DNA of 13,606 nt from Jeotgalicoccus sp052093725 (GCA_052093725.1 JBQDHL010000044.1:1-13606); one strand, 5' to 3'. Counted from the stretch's first letter, positions 6,285 to 12,428 are shown. A program made the numbers and translations. The notes: generated by a model from the letters alone, not told the origin.

Positions 6285-6735
6285 CCGTGTCTCCTTCTTT
6301 CCCTTTGCATAATTTGCAAACGCCGTGGAAGGTCAGACGGTGATCGATGATATCGAAATTAAAATCGCGTGTAACGATTTTCTCAACATCCGTCAGTAAA
6401 TCTTCTTCAACTTCTTCCACCGAACCGCAGTGTATGCAAATTAAATGATGGTGAAAGTGCTGAGCACCTTCTTTTCTGAGATCATATCTTGAAACGCCGT
6501 CGCCAAAGTTTACTTTGTCGAGGACATTCAGTTCATTTAAGAGTTCCAGTGTACGGTATACTGTTGCCAGCCCAATTTCCGGATACTTATCTTTTACTTT
6601 CATGAAAACATCCTCAGCGCTCAAATGAGCACTTTCGTTTTCGAGGAGTACTCTCACAGTGACTTCACGCTGTGGAGTTAATTTATACCGAGCATCGTGC
6701 AATGCTTCTTTAATTCGCTCAATTCTTTTTTCCAC
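6277..6735 (-). CDS. fur: Ferric uptake regulator Fur
   Basis: Fur is an iron-responsive repressor that binds Fur boxes as a metal-loaded dimer and shuts off iron uptake genes. The product has 152 residues. It has an N-terminal winged helix (LTPQREVTVRVLLEN, EIGLATVYRTLELL), then the metal site HFHHHLIC (His93, His95-97). Structural zinc pairs are CIHC (Cys100/103) and CKLC (Cys140/143). The NFGDGVSRYDL segment matches Fur rather than PerR or Zur. The start chosen is GTG at 6735: GGAAGGTG sits just upstream and the protein then begins MEKRIERIK, like B. subtilis Fur. The TTG at 6750 lies within the ribosome site region. A PerR-like box lies upstream, so peroxide control of fur is likely. xerD overlaps the end by 8 bp. 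Confidence 0.95.
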   Translation of the reverse strand: MEKRIERIKEALHDARYKLTPQREVTVRVLLENESAHLSAEDVFMKVKDKYPEIGLATVYRTLELLNELNVLDKVNFGDGVSRYDLRKEGAQHFHHHLICIHCGSVEEVEEDLLTDVEKIVTRDFNFDIIDHRLTFHGVCKLCKGKEGDTDA

Positions 6736-6763
6736 AACTGCACCTTCCAACTTTCATAATCTT

Positions 6764-6792
6764 ATTAATAACAATTATACATAAGGTGTCAA
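6764..6792 (-). promoter_or_regulatory. Candidate fur promoter
   Basis: The minus strand has a perfect TTGACA (6792-6787) and ATTAAT (6769-6764, 4/6) with a 17-bp spacer. A perfect TATAAT at 6779-6774 lies within that spacer and would be an alternative -10, but without a matching -35. The likely start is near 6758, giving a leader of about 22 nt with the ribosome site. The PerR-like box lies about 16 bp upstream of the -35. Confidence 0.5.
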
Positions 6793-6807
6793 TGTTTTAA
6801 CAGTTAT

Positions 6808-6822
6808 TTGTAATGATTATAA
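6808..6822 (-). promoter_or_regulatory. PerR-type operator upstream of fur
   Basis: The minus strand reads TTATAATCATTACAA. This matches 14 of 15 positions of the PerR box consensus TTATAATnATTATAA, including the 7-1-7 symmetry. It fits the Fur consensus (TGATAATnATTATCA) less well. It overlaps the nudF stop codon and lies just upstream of the fur promoter. PerR control of fur is, as I recall, established in B. subtilis and S. aureus. Here it is inferred from the motif. Confidence 0.65.
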
Positions 6823-7368
6823 ATAACCTTCGGACAGTAGCACATGATGTACAGCTACCAGTGTTTTACCGTCTCTAAACTCACCGTTATGCATTTTCTC
6901 TTTTAATTCTTTCAGCGGAACTTTAACGATATCGAGGAATTCATCTTCTTCCAGTTGAGAATCTCCAAAAGAAACCCCTGCAGCTTCATAGAGATGAATC
7001 AATTCATTTGAGACCCCGGGTGATACGTAATATTCATAGAGCTTTGTAATATTATACTCCTCGCCGCCAATTTCTTCTTGTAGTTCTTTTTTTACTGTTT
7101 CATCGGGATGTTCATCAATTTCAATTTTTCCTGCTGGTACTTCGAGCAGTACTTCTTCAGTTGAAACTCTGAACTGTTTGACAAAATACATATACTCACT
7201 GTCAATTGCTATGACAGCGACCGCTCCTTTATGGTAAACAACTTCCCTGTATGCTTCTTTGCCATTAGGAAGCTCTACAGTCAGTTTTTTGACATCAATT
7301 ATTTTACCATCATAGATATCTTCTTTGGAACGTGTATTTTCTATTAAATGTTCATTAGAAATAGTCAT
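6817..7368 (-). CDS. nudF: ADP-ribose pyrophosphatase (Nudix hydrolase) NudF
   Basis: This Nudix hydrolase is expected to split ADP-ribose into AMP and ribose-5-phosphate in a Mg-dependent reaction. It has 183 residues from the ATG at 7368, close to B. subtilis NudF (185). ADPRase-type features are present: VELPNGKEAYREVVYHKGAVAV, then VKQFR, the Nudix box from Gly80, and YVSPGVSNELIHLY. The Nudix box GX5EX7REUXEEXGU has two departures: Lys94 replaces the usual Arg, and Gly102 replaces the final hydrophobic residue. The metal-binding glutamates (Glu95, Glu98, Glu99) are kept. A GTG one codon upstream (7371) is an alternative start, and neither has a strong ribosome site. The gene precedes fur, and its stop codon lies within the PerR-like box. 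The region upstream is very AT-rich, with several TATAAT-like stretches. Confidence 0.9.
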   Translation of the reverse strand: MTISNEHLIENTRSKEDIYDGKIIDVKKLTVELPNGKEAYREVVYHKGAVAVIAIDSEYMYFVKQFRVSTEEVLLEVPAGKIEIDEHPDETVKKELQEEIGGEEYNITKLYEYYVSPGVSNELIHLYEAAGVSFGDSQLEEDEFLDIVKVPLKELKEKMHNGEFRDGKTLVAVHHVLLSEGYL

Positions 7369-7423
7369 CACCGCTTTTCAATAATTATATTAAATATATC
7401 ACATTATATTATAAAATAACGAT

Positions 7424-7450
7424 TTGAAATTATTATACAGATGATATAAT
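7424..7450 (+). promoter_or_regulatory. Possible promoter of the yqkD-like hydrolase
   Basis: TTGAAA (7424-7429) and a perfect TATAAT (7445-7450) are 15 bp apart, a short spacer. Shifting the -35 one base left gives 16 bp with a weaker hexamer. The surrounding 100 bp is AT-rich and must also hold the nudF promoter on the other strand. A strong GGAGG (7469-7473) precedes the ATG. Confidence 0.4.
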
Positions 7451-7480
7451 AATATTGGTTAAAAGAATGGAGGATCCCAT

Positions 7481-8425
7481 ATGAAAAGTTTTTCTAAATG
7501 GCTCGCCGCTCTCTTCGTTTCGGGAGCTGTGATGTTTATATCGCTCGGCTACTTCGCCTCGAGCCAGATTATGTTTTTTAAACTGCGTGACGTTGAAATT
7601 ATTAAACGCCGTGAAACGCGTGCTAAACGAATGAATATGGAAGAATACGATAAAATCCCTAAAGATGTCGTCAACGTCCCGTCACGATTTGGCTATGAAA
7701 TCAGCGCATCTTTTATTTATCCAAATCAGACAAACAAATGGATTGTTATATGCCATGGTGTATCGGAAAATAAACTCAGTTCAACGAAATACGTGAATTT
7801 ATTTAAAGACATGGGCTTTAACTGTGTTGTTTACGATGCACGCCGTCACGGTGATTCAGGCGGTGTCGATTCAACATACGGTTTCTATGAGAAGTTTGAT
7901 CTCGAAGCAGTAATTGAATACCTGCTTGAAAATTACGGCGATAATATCAAATTCGGCGTGCACGGTGAATCGATGGGTGCAGCAACTACTTTGCTGTATG
8001 CAGGTGAACTGTCAAACAAAGCGAAGTTCTATATTTCAGATGCATCGTTTGCCAAATTCAGAGATCAGCTCGCACATATTTACACATCGTATTCGCGTGT
8101 TGCGTCTCCAATAGTAATGCTGTTCACATACGTTTTCCTGAAACTGCGCAGTAAATTCAGTCTGTATCACGTCTCACCAATTAAAGTTGTTGATAAAATC
8201 GAACAGCCTGTACTATTTATCCATTCAAAACGCGATTCATTTATTCCTTATGAATCAACTGAACAACTGTATGATAAGAAAAAAGGACCGAAAGAACAAT
8301 GGTATCCGGAACGCGGCAATCATGTAGAAAGCTACAACCGCAATCCAAAGGAGTACCGTCAGACGGTCTCAGAATTTATTGAACGTTACGCGGGATGGGA
8401 AGTTCAAAATAATCATAAGCAATAA
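7481..8425 (+). CDS. yqkD: Membrane-anchored alpha/beta hydrolase, YqkD-like
   Basis: This is a serine hydrolase of unknown substrate. It has 314 residues. One N-terminal hydrophobic helix (about 7-30, KWLAALFVSGAVMFISLGYF) is a signal anchor that should place the catalytic domain outside the membrane. The alpha/beta hydrolase fold shows the oxyanion motif ICHGVSENKLSS, the YDARRHGDSGG segment, nucleophile Ser164 in HGESMG, and acid Asp252 in HSKRDSFIP. The catalytic base is His281 in GNHVESY. It resembles B. subtilis YqkD, which lies near nudF and rnz homologues, so the symbol rests on similarity and context. GGAGG lies 7 nt before the ATG. The last 50 bp overlap the end of rnz on the opposite strand, so the C-terminal tail AGWEVQNNHKQ is encoded in overlap. 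No terminator is visible between the two. Confidence 0.88.
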   Translation: MKSFSKWLAALFVSGAVMFISLGYFASSQIMFFKLRDVEIIKRRETRAKRMNMEEYDKIPKDVVNVPSRFGYEISASFIYPNQTNKWIVICHGVSENKLSSTKYVNLFKDMGFNCVVYDARRHGDSGGVDSTYGFYEKFDLEAVIEYLLENYGDNIKFGVHGESMGAATTLLYAGELSNKAKFYISDASFAKFRDQLAHIYTSYSRVASPIVMLFTYVFLKLRSKFSLYHVSPIKVVDKIEQPVLFIHSKRDSFIPYESTEQLYDKKKGPKEQWYPERGNHVESYNRNPKEYRQTVSEFIERYAGWEVQNNHKQ

Positions 8426-9302
8426 CAGCCCGATTATTTAATCCTGCATTTACCTCTTTAATATCTTCATCAGTATAGCGGTTGCTGATATGAACAAACA
8501 TCAGCGTTTTATAATTAATATTATTAAAAACATCGAGCACCTGGTTAATTTCCGAATGGAAATAATCATGTGCTTTTTCTTTTTCCTCTTTTAAAAATGT
8601 TGCTTCGTGCACAATTAGATCCGAATCGTTTAACAGCTTCAAATACTCATCATCACTATTTAAGCGCGTATCGCCGTGCACCGTAATTTTACGGCCCTTG
8701 ATCGTTTCACCGATAAAATCTGACGTGTTATAGACAGTGTCATCGACAGTGAACGTGTCACTCGACTTAATTTTACCGTATACAGGACCTGGTTTCAGCC
8801 CTAGTTCGCGGAGTTTATCAGTCTGCAGCTCCCCTATTTTATCGTCTTCCTTAAAAATATAAGCGTAAGACTCAATACCATGAGATAATGGAAGAATATG
8901 AACATCAAAATCATTCAGTCTTATATTCATATGAGGTGCGACTTCAATAATTTCGAGAGGATAGTTCAGTGTGCTTTCCGAAATACGGAAAGTCGTCTGG
9001 ATCCACTCTGCTAATCCTTTTGGACCGTAAATTTTTAAAGGTATATTTTCCCCGCCCTGGAACGCTCTCGACGATAAAAATCCGGGCAGTCCGAAAATAT
9101 GATCGCCGTGGAGATGCGTAATAAATATGTTTTTTATTTTAGATGGTTTAATATGAGTATGAAGGATACGGTGCTGCAGAGCTTCACCGGCATCGATTAA
9201 AATATATTCATTGTATTCAAGTACACAGTCAATAACAAAACTCTGCGTATTTCTATCTTTAGACGGAAGCCCGGCGCCCGAGCCTAAAACAGTAAATTTC
9301 AT
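8376..9302 (-). CDS. rnz: Ribonuclease Z
   Basis: RNase Z cuts the 3' trailer from tRNA precursors, mainly those without encoded CCA. The 308-aa protein is the short (bacterial) form with a metallo-beta-lactamase fold. It starts MKFTVLGSGAGLPSKDRNTQS, the typical opening. Zinc ligands are seen in THLHGDH (His63, His65, Asp67, His68), SHGIESYAY (His141), VHGDTRL (Asp211) and MFVHISNRY (His271). KPGPVYG at about 170-176 fits the tRNA-binding exosite arm. GAGGTG precedes the ATG by 5-6 nt. The 3' end overlaps the yqkD-like gene by 50 bp in opposite orientation. The upstream region is shared with the divergent AraC-type gene. Confidence 0.95.
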   Translation of the reverse strand: MKFTVLGSGAGLPSKDRNTQSFVIDCVLEYNEYILIDAGEALQHRILHTHIKPSKIKNIFITHLHGDHIFGLPGFLSSRAFQGGENIPLKIYGPKGLAEWIQTTFRISESTLNYPLEIIEVAPHMNIRLNDFDVHILPLSHGIESYAYIFKEDDKIGELQTDKLRELGLKPGPVYGKIKSSDTFTVDDTVYNTSDFIGETIKGRKITVHGDTRLNSDDEYLKLLNDSDLIVHEATFLKEEKEKAHDYFHSEINQVLDVFNNINYKTLMFVHISNRYTDEDIKEVNAGLNNRAVIAYDYFELPIPRNVQ

Positions 9303-9314
9303 TTTGACACCTCG

Positions 9315-9344
9315 TTAATTAATTGTTTTATTATATCATATAAT
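9315..9344 (+). promoter_or_regulatory. Possible promoter of the AraC-type regulator
   Basis: A perfect TATAAT at 9339-9344 is preceded at 18 bp by a poor -35, TTAATT (3/6). It overlaps the rnz promoter, so the two may exclude one another. The start near 9351 gives a leader of about 57 nt. Confidence 0.35.
9330..9338 (-). promoter_or_regulatory. Extended -10 promoter of rnz
   Basis: The minus strand reads TGATATAAT, an exact TGnTATAAT. The -35 region (TGAAAA at 18 bp) is weak, as is common with extended -10 sites. The start near 9323 gives a leader of about 20 nt with GAGGTG. It is interleaved with the divergent promoter. Confidence 0.5.
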
Positions 9345-9407
9345 CAGTTGTGTTTTTCAGTCACGGGTGGAATAATAAATAAGAGTACATTAAGCATAGG
9401 TGATTAC

Positions 9408-10253
9408 ATGGAAACGATTCGATTTGTAGAAAGATTTATCGTATATATAGAAGACCACCTCAGAGAAGATATAGACTTCGGTGAGGTTTTAGAAAATATG
9501 GGAGTGGAACAGAAATCATTTATGACGATATTTACATCACTCGTCGGAATGACACCGTCCCAGTATCAGGAAAAACGACGTATGACAGAAATTGCGTATG
9601 AAGTTTTTCAGGGGCACAGACGTCTTGTTGATATTATTAAATATTACAGCTACCGTGACGTCGACAATTTCAAAAAGATTTACACACGCACATTTGGTAT
9701 TCCGGTACACGAGACAGAACGTAATATTAAAAAGATCGATTTGCTGGATTATATATCATTTGAAGTTGTGCCGACTAAAAAACCTAAATATCCGTCATAC
9801 AGAAGCTTTGTAGAAAGCTTTAGACTAATCGGTATTGCACAGTATTTTGATATTAATACATATCACTCCGACTACAAGTACAAGTTTTTGAAAATCCTTG
9901 AACGCGACGGACTGATCGATGAAATATTAAGATACAACGACGGTTTCGTGAAAGGCATATTCGTACAGGAACGCTTTGTCGACGGAGAAATAGAAATATT
10001 TGTCGGGACAGCAAGCTATCAGCACACCCCATTTGATGAAACATTTACCGAAACGATGAACTATGAAATATTTGAAACATCCGGCGAACCAGGTGTTGCT
10101 ATCGATAAAGTATACGAGTATATATTCAGAAGATGGCACTTCCGGGAAAACGTCAATATGACATGCGATTTCTCGCTGGAGTTAATTAAACATACCTACT
10201 CATTCGAAGATCCCACGACTAAAATACAAGTGTGGCAAGCACTCGACGAATAA
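9408..10253 (+). CDS. AraC-family transcriptional regulator with GyrI-like ligand domain (Rob-like)
   Basis: This is a predicted effector-responsive DNA-binding regulator of 281 residues. The AraC/XylS double helix-turn-helix is at the N-terminus, about residues 5-105: FVERFIVYIEDHLREDIDF, FTSLVGMTPSQYQEKRRM, and the second helix pair ending FKKIYTRTFGIPVHE. The C-terminal part (about 115-281) looks like a GyrI/Rob small-molecule domain: strand FEVVPTKK, FRLIGIAQYFD, and YEIFETSGEPGVAIDKVYEYIFRRW. This order, HTH first, is that of E. coli Rob. The start chosen is ATG at 9408, with AGGTG five nt upstream. An in-frame ATG at 9348 would add 20 residues of low quality and sits right at the predicted transcription start. 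The ligand and targets cannot be read from the sequence. Related regulators are found near rnz in staphylococci, as I recall. Confidence 0.82.
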   Translation: METIRFVERFIVYIEDHLREDIDFGEVLENMGVEQKSFMTIFTSLVGMTPSQYQEKRRMTEIAYEVFQGHRRLVDIIKYYSYRDVDNFKKIYTRTFGIPVHETERNIKKIDLLDYISFEVVPTKKPKYPSYRSFVESFRLIGIAQYFDINTYHSDYKYKFLKILERDGLIDEILRYNDGFVKGIFVQERFVDGEIEIFVGTASYQHTPFDETFTETMNYEIFETSGEPGVAIDKVYEYIFRRWHFRENVNMTCDFSLELIKHTYSFEDPTTKIQVWQALDE

Positions 10254-10257
10254 GATT

Positions 10258-10301
10258 ATAAGAACCCGCTGAAAATCCTTTGGATTTTGGCGGGTTCTTA
10301 T
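10258..10301 (+). terminator. Long stem-loop after the AraC-type gene
   Basis: ATAAGAACCCGC (10258-10269) pairs perfectly with GCGGGTTCTTAT (10290-10301), and AAAATCC / GGATTTT adds 7 bp inside with a 3-nt loop. It starts 4 nt after the stop codon. The T tract is broken (TTCTTAT), so it may be a terminator or a stabilising 3' hairpin. Confidence 0.7.
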
Positions 10302-10334
10302 GTTGTATGCAGCTATTCCACTTTATGTCGCTTG

Positions 10335-10375
10335 TTCATGCGGTCGAATATGCTTAATCAACCTGATGAGAGCAA
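10335..10375 (+). repeat. Degenerate lead unit of array B
   Basis: It begins TTCATG, has CGAATAT at the position where the last unit of the array has the same seven bases, and ends ATGAG. It is therefore a decayed copy of the 41-bp unit. It is set 11 bp away from the regular array (next unit at 10387). A similar sequence is at 3748 ahead of array A. Confidence 0.45.
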
Positions 10376-10386
10376 CTGCAACCCGA

Positions 10387-10550
10387 CTCATGTATATGTA
10401 TTTCCGTTTCCGTAGGTATGACGGAATCTCATATATACGTAACTCCTTAATCGCAGTCATGAACAGGTCTCATGCATATGTATCTTCTTTTGCGTATACA
10501 TGAGACTTGTTCATGTATACGAATATCCATTTCCATATACATGAGCGCTC
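10387..10550. repeat. Array B: four 41-bp imperfect tandem repeats with dyad symmetry
   Basis: Units begin at 10387, 10428, 10469 and 10510, exactly 41 bp apart, in the same strand sense as array A. Ungapped identity to the unit of equal rank in array A is 33/41 (first), 27/41 (second), 22/41 (third) and 31/41 (fourth). Both first units share TAGGTATGACG in place of the usual right arm. The third unit can form a 12-bp hairpin (CTCATGCATATG / CGTATACATGAG with one mismatch and one wobble). Across the third and fourth units, CGTATACATGA and TCATGTATACG form a perfect 11-bp inverted repeat with a 7-nt gap. The rest of the 354-bp gap holds only terminators and the degenerate unit. Confidence 0.85.
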
Positions 10551-10560
10551 AAAATCCCAT

Positions 10561-10590
10561 AAAAAAGAACCGGGACATCCATCCCGGCTC
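10561..10590 (-). terminator. Rho-independent terminator of the M20 peptidase gene
   Basis: On the minus strand GAGCCGGGA (10590-10582) pairs with TCCCGGTTC (10575-10567) over 9 bp, including one G-U pair, with a 6-nt loop. Six T follow. It lies 17 nt after the peptidase stop. Confidence 0.9.
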
Positions 10591-10607
10591 AAAATTATAA
10601 ATTAAGT

Positions 10608-11732
10608 TTATTTATTCTCATTCGCGTAATGTACTTTTACAATCTCAACAATCAATTCAGTCATTTTATACAATTCTTCAAGCGGCATACGCTCGCTTGT
10701 CGTGTGAATGTATTCGTAACCGACACCTAAAATCGCTGTCGATACTCCCTGACCGTGGAAGATGTTGCCGTCGCTTCCGCCGCCGAGGCTGATGATGTCT
10801 GATTTTCTGCCGATATTTTTAATTGCTTCTGCTGCTGTTGTAATGACAACGTCTTCTTTAGGCGCATGCAGTGACGGGTACATGATGTCGACCTGCACAT
10901 CAGCGCTTCCGCCAAGTTCCGCTGCTGTTTCTTCGAATACTGTTTTAATTTTATCTGACTCAGCGTAAAGTTTCTCATCTGATAAACTGCGTACTTCTGC
11001 TAAAATTTCCACGTTGTCTGCAACAATGTTTGTCGCCTGTCCGCCTTTGATTGTACCGATGTTTGATGTTGTTTCGTCATCGATGCGGCCGAGGTTCATT
11101 TTGCTGATTGCTTTCGCCGCTAAGTTAATTGCACTGATCCCTTTTTCAGGTTCAATTCCGGCATGTGCTTTCTTACCGAAAATAGTCGCTTTAATTTTCG
11201 TCTGTGATGGTGCACGGTTAACAATCGTTCCTACCTGGCCGGTACCGTCAACTGCGTAACCGAATTTACTTTTAATATTGTTAATATCGAGAGCCTTAGC
11301 TCCGATTAAGCCGGTTTCTTCTCCGACAGTGATGATGACTTCCACGTCGCCGTGAGGTGTTTTTTCTTCTTTCAGTACGCGTACCGCTTCGATAATTGCA
11401 GAAATTCCCGCTTTATCGTCAGCGCCTAAAATCGTCGTGCCGTCACTGTATACATAGCCGTCTTCGATATGGGCTTTAACACCAATACCCGGAGTTACTG
11501 TATCCATATGTACCATAAATGCGACCGGCGAGATATTTTCTTCACCTTTCAGTGTGAAAATTAAGTTCCCTGCACCGTAGCCTGTGATTTCTTGTGTATC
11601 ATCTTCAAAGCCGGCAAGTTCCAGTTCGTTTAACAGATTTAATAAATAATCTGCTACCTTACGTTCTTGTCCTGAAACGGAGTCGATTTGTACGATTTCT
11701 AAAAATTGTTCTGTTAGACGTTCTTTATTCAT
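10608..11732 (-). CDS. M20-family metallopeptidase, PepT-like (YqjE type)
   Basis: This is a dizinc aminopeptidase-type hydrolase of the PepT/M20 clan. It is predicted to act on small peptides in the cytoplasm, but the true substrate is unknown. The 374-aa length suits the B. subtilis YqjE / staphylococcal PepT-like group. Catalytic and metal residues are visible: His75 and Asp77 (MVHMDTVTPG), Asp105 (LGADDKAG), Glu138/Glu139 (TVGEETGLIGA) and Asp162 (YAVDGTG). His190 lies in the lid-domain motif KKAHAG, and a C-terminal His in DGNIFHGQG. No signal peptide is seen. The ATG at 11732 has TGGAGG about 9 nt upstream. The gene is flanked by its own terminator and by a promoter region shared with the divergent micro-protein gene. 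Family assignment is firm. The name tripeptidase is only by analogy. Confidence 0.9.
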   Translation of the reverse strand: MNKERLTEQFLEIVQIDSVSGQERKVADYLLNLLNELELAGFEDDTQEITGYGAGNLIFTLKGEENISPVAFMVHMDTVTPGIGVKAHIEDGYVYSDGTTILGADDKAGISAIIEAVRVLKEEKTPHGDVEVIITVGEETGLIGAKALDINNIKSKFGYAVDGTGQVGTIVNRAPSQTKIKATIFGKKAHAGIEPEKGISAINLAAKAISKMNLGRIDDETTSNIGTIKGGQATNIVADNVEILAEVRSLSDEKLYAESDKIKTVFEETAAELGGSADVQVDIMYPSLHAPKEDVVITTAAEAIKNIGRKSDIISLGGGSDGNIFHGQGVSTAILGVGYEYIHTTSERMPLEELYKMTELIVEIVKVHYANENK

Positions 11733-11750
11733 AAAATATGCCTCCAGCAG

Positions 11751-11780
11751 TTGATATATTGATTTGTCTTCATGTATAGT
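11751..11780 (+). promoter_or_regulatory. Candidate promoter of the Prli42-like gene
   Basis: TTGATA (11751-11756, 5/6) and TATAGT (11775-11780, 5/6) are separated by 18 bp. The start near 11787 leaves a leader of about 30 nt containing AAGGA at 11801-11805. Confidence 0.5.
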
Positions 11781-11781
11781 T

Positions 11782-11790
11782 ATTATAACA
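11782..11790 (-). promoter_or_regulatory. Possible extended -10 promoter of the M20 peptidase gene
   Basis: The minus strand reads TGTTATAAT, an exact TGnTATAAT, with no clear -35. It lies back to back with the plus-strand -10 at 11775-11780. Confidence 0.4.
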
Positions 11791-11815
11791 ATAAATTCTT
11801 AAGGATGATGAATGA

Positions 11816-11917
11816 ATGGGTAATAAAAAAGTTCAGAGACTGATCATATGGTTTATGGTCGCTCTCATCGTAGTTTCCGGTCTTTTAATGGGCGTCAGCT
11901 ACTTAACTTCATTTTAA
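11816..11917 (+). CDS. 33-residue membrane micro-protein, Prli42/DUF4044-like
   Basis: The product has 33 residues. It starts MGNKKVQRLIIWFMVALI and continues VVSGLLMGVSYLTSF. The N-terminus is short and basic (Lys4, Lys5, Arg8), followed by one membrane helix and a short tail, so the N-terminus should face the cytoplasm. This pattern and its position next to the YqjE-type peptidase and bacilliredoxin genes resemble Prli42 (DUF4044-like), the stressosome membrane anchor described in Listeria. I recall similar annotated genes in Bacillales, but no alignment was run. AAGGA at 11801-11805 precedes the ATG by 10 nt. It has its own promoter candidate and a strong terminator 17 nt after the stop. 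The other nearby ATGs (11805, 11812) hit stops quickly. Confidence 0.75.
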   Translation: MGNKKVQRLIIWFMVALIVVSGLLMGVSYLTSF

Positions 11918-11933
11918 TTAAATATTTTATTAT

Positions 11934-11976
11934 AAAAACACCCTCTTCAGCAGTTGCTAGTGGAGGGTGTTTTTTT
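11934..11976. terminator. Bidirectional terminator between the micro-protein gene and brxB
   Basis: AAAAACACCCTC (11934-11945) and GAGGGTGTTTTT (11963-11974) are perfectly complementary over 12 bp with a 17-nt loop. T and A tracts on both sides serve the two convergent genes. Confidence 0.93.
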
Positions 11977-11977
11977 A

Positions 11978-12415
11978 TTAAGCTTCTTTACCGTGTTCTT
12001 CAAACCACGCTTGCAGATTAGTAATTACGCTCATGATTTCATGGCCTTCAATTTCGTGGCGTTCAATCATATCGACGATTTTACCATCTTTGAAAAACGC
12101 GAATGATGGAGATGATGGTAAATGATCTGGTGCTTTTTCACGCATTTGTTCAGTTGCTTCTTTATCCTGCCCGGCAAATACTGTAAGTACCTGATCTGGC
12201 AGTTTGTCGTAGTTTAACGAATGAATTGCTGCAGGGCGTGCAATCCCACCGGCACAGCCGCACACAGAGTTTACCATGACAAGTGCAGTACCCTCTTTGT
12301 TTAAGTGCGCATCAACTTCGTCAGGTGAACGTAATTCTGTATAGCCTGCTTCAGTTAATTCGTTACGTGCATTCTGAACTAAATCCTGCATGTATAAATT
12401 AAAATCTAATTCCAT
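11978..12415 (-). CDS. brxB: Bacilliredoxin BrxB (YphP/YqiW family)
   Basis: Bacilliredoxins remove bacillithiol from S-bacillithiolated proteins after oxidative stress, using the first cysteine of a CGC active site. The product has 145 residues, with a thioredoxin-like fold and the signature VMVNSVCGCAGGIARPA (Cys52, Cys54). The CGCAGG form and the shared ERHEIEGHE stretch point to BrxB (YqiW) rather than BrxA (CGCAAG). This distinction is from memory. AAAGGAG precedes the ATG at 12415. It lies 80 bp downstream of the E2 gene on the same strand, with no strong terminator between, so read-through is possible. It implies a bacillithiol-using host. Confidence 0.92.
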   Translation of the reverse strand: MELDFNLYMQDLVQNARNELTEAGYTELRSPDEVDAHLNKEGTALVMVNSVCGCAGGIARPAAIHSLNYDKLPDQVLTVFAGQDKEATEQMREKAPDHLPSSPSFAFFKDGKIVDMIERHEIEGHEIMSVITNLQAWFEEHGKEA

Positions 12416-12428
12416 TTTAAAAATCTCC

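Noticed and set aside
9348..9407. Longer AraC-type protein starting at the ATG at 9348
   Set aside because: It has no ribosome site, lies at the predicted transcription start, and the added residues are unlike the family. The ATG at 9408 has AGGTG.
10300..10503. Plus-strand open frame of 67 codons through array B
   Set aside because: It starts at the end of a terminator stem, runs across the repeats and has no ribosome site. The repeat structure explains the sequence better.
10727..10978. Open frames of 60-90 codons on either strand within the peptidase gene and other genes
   Set aside because: These are out-of-frame shadows of conserved genes, with no ribosome sites and biased composition.
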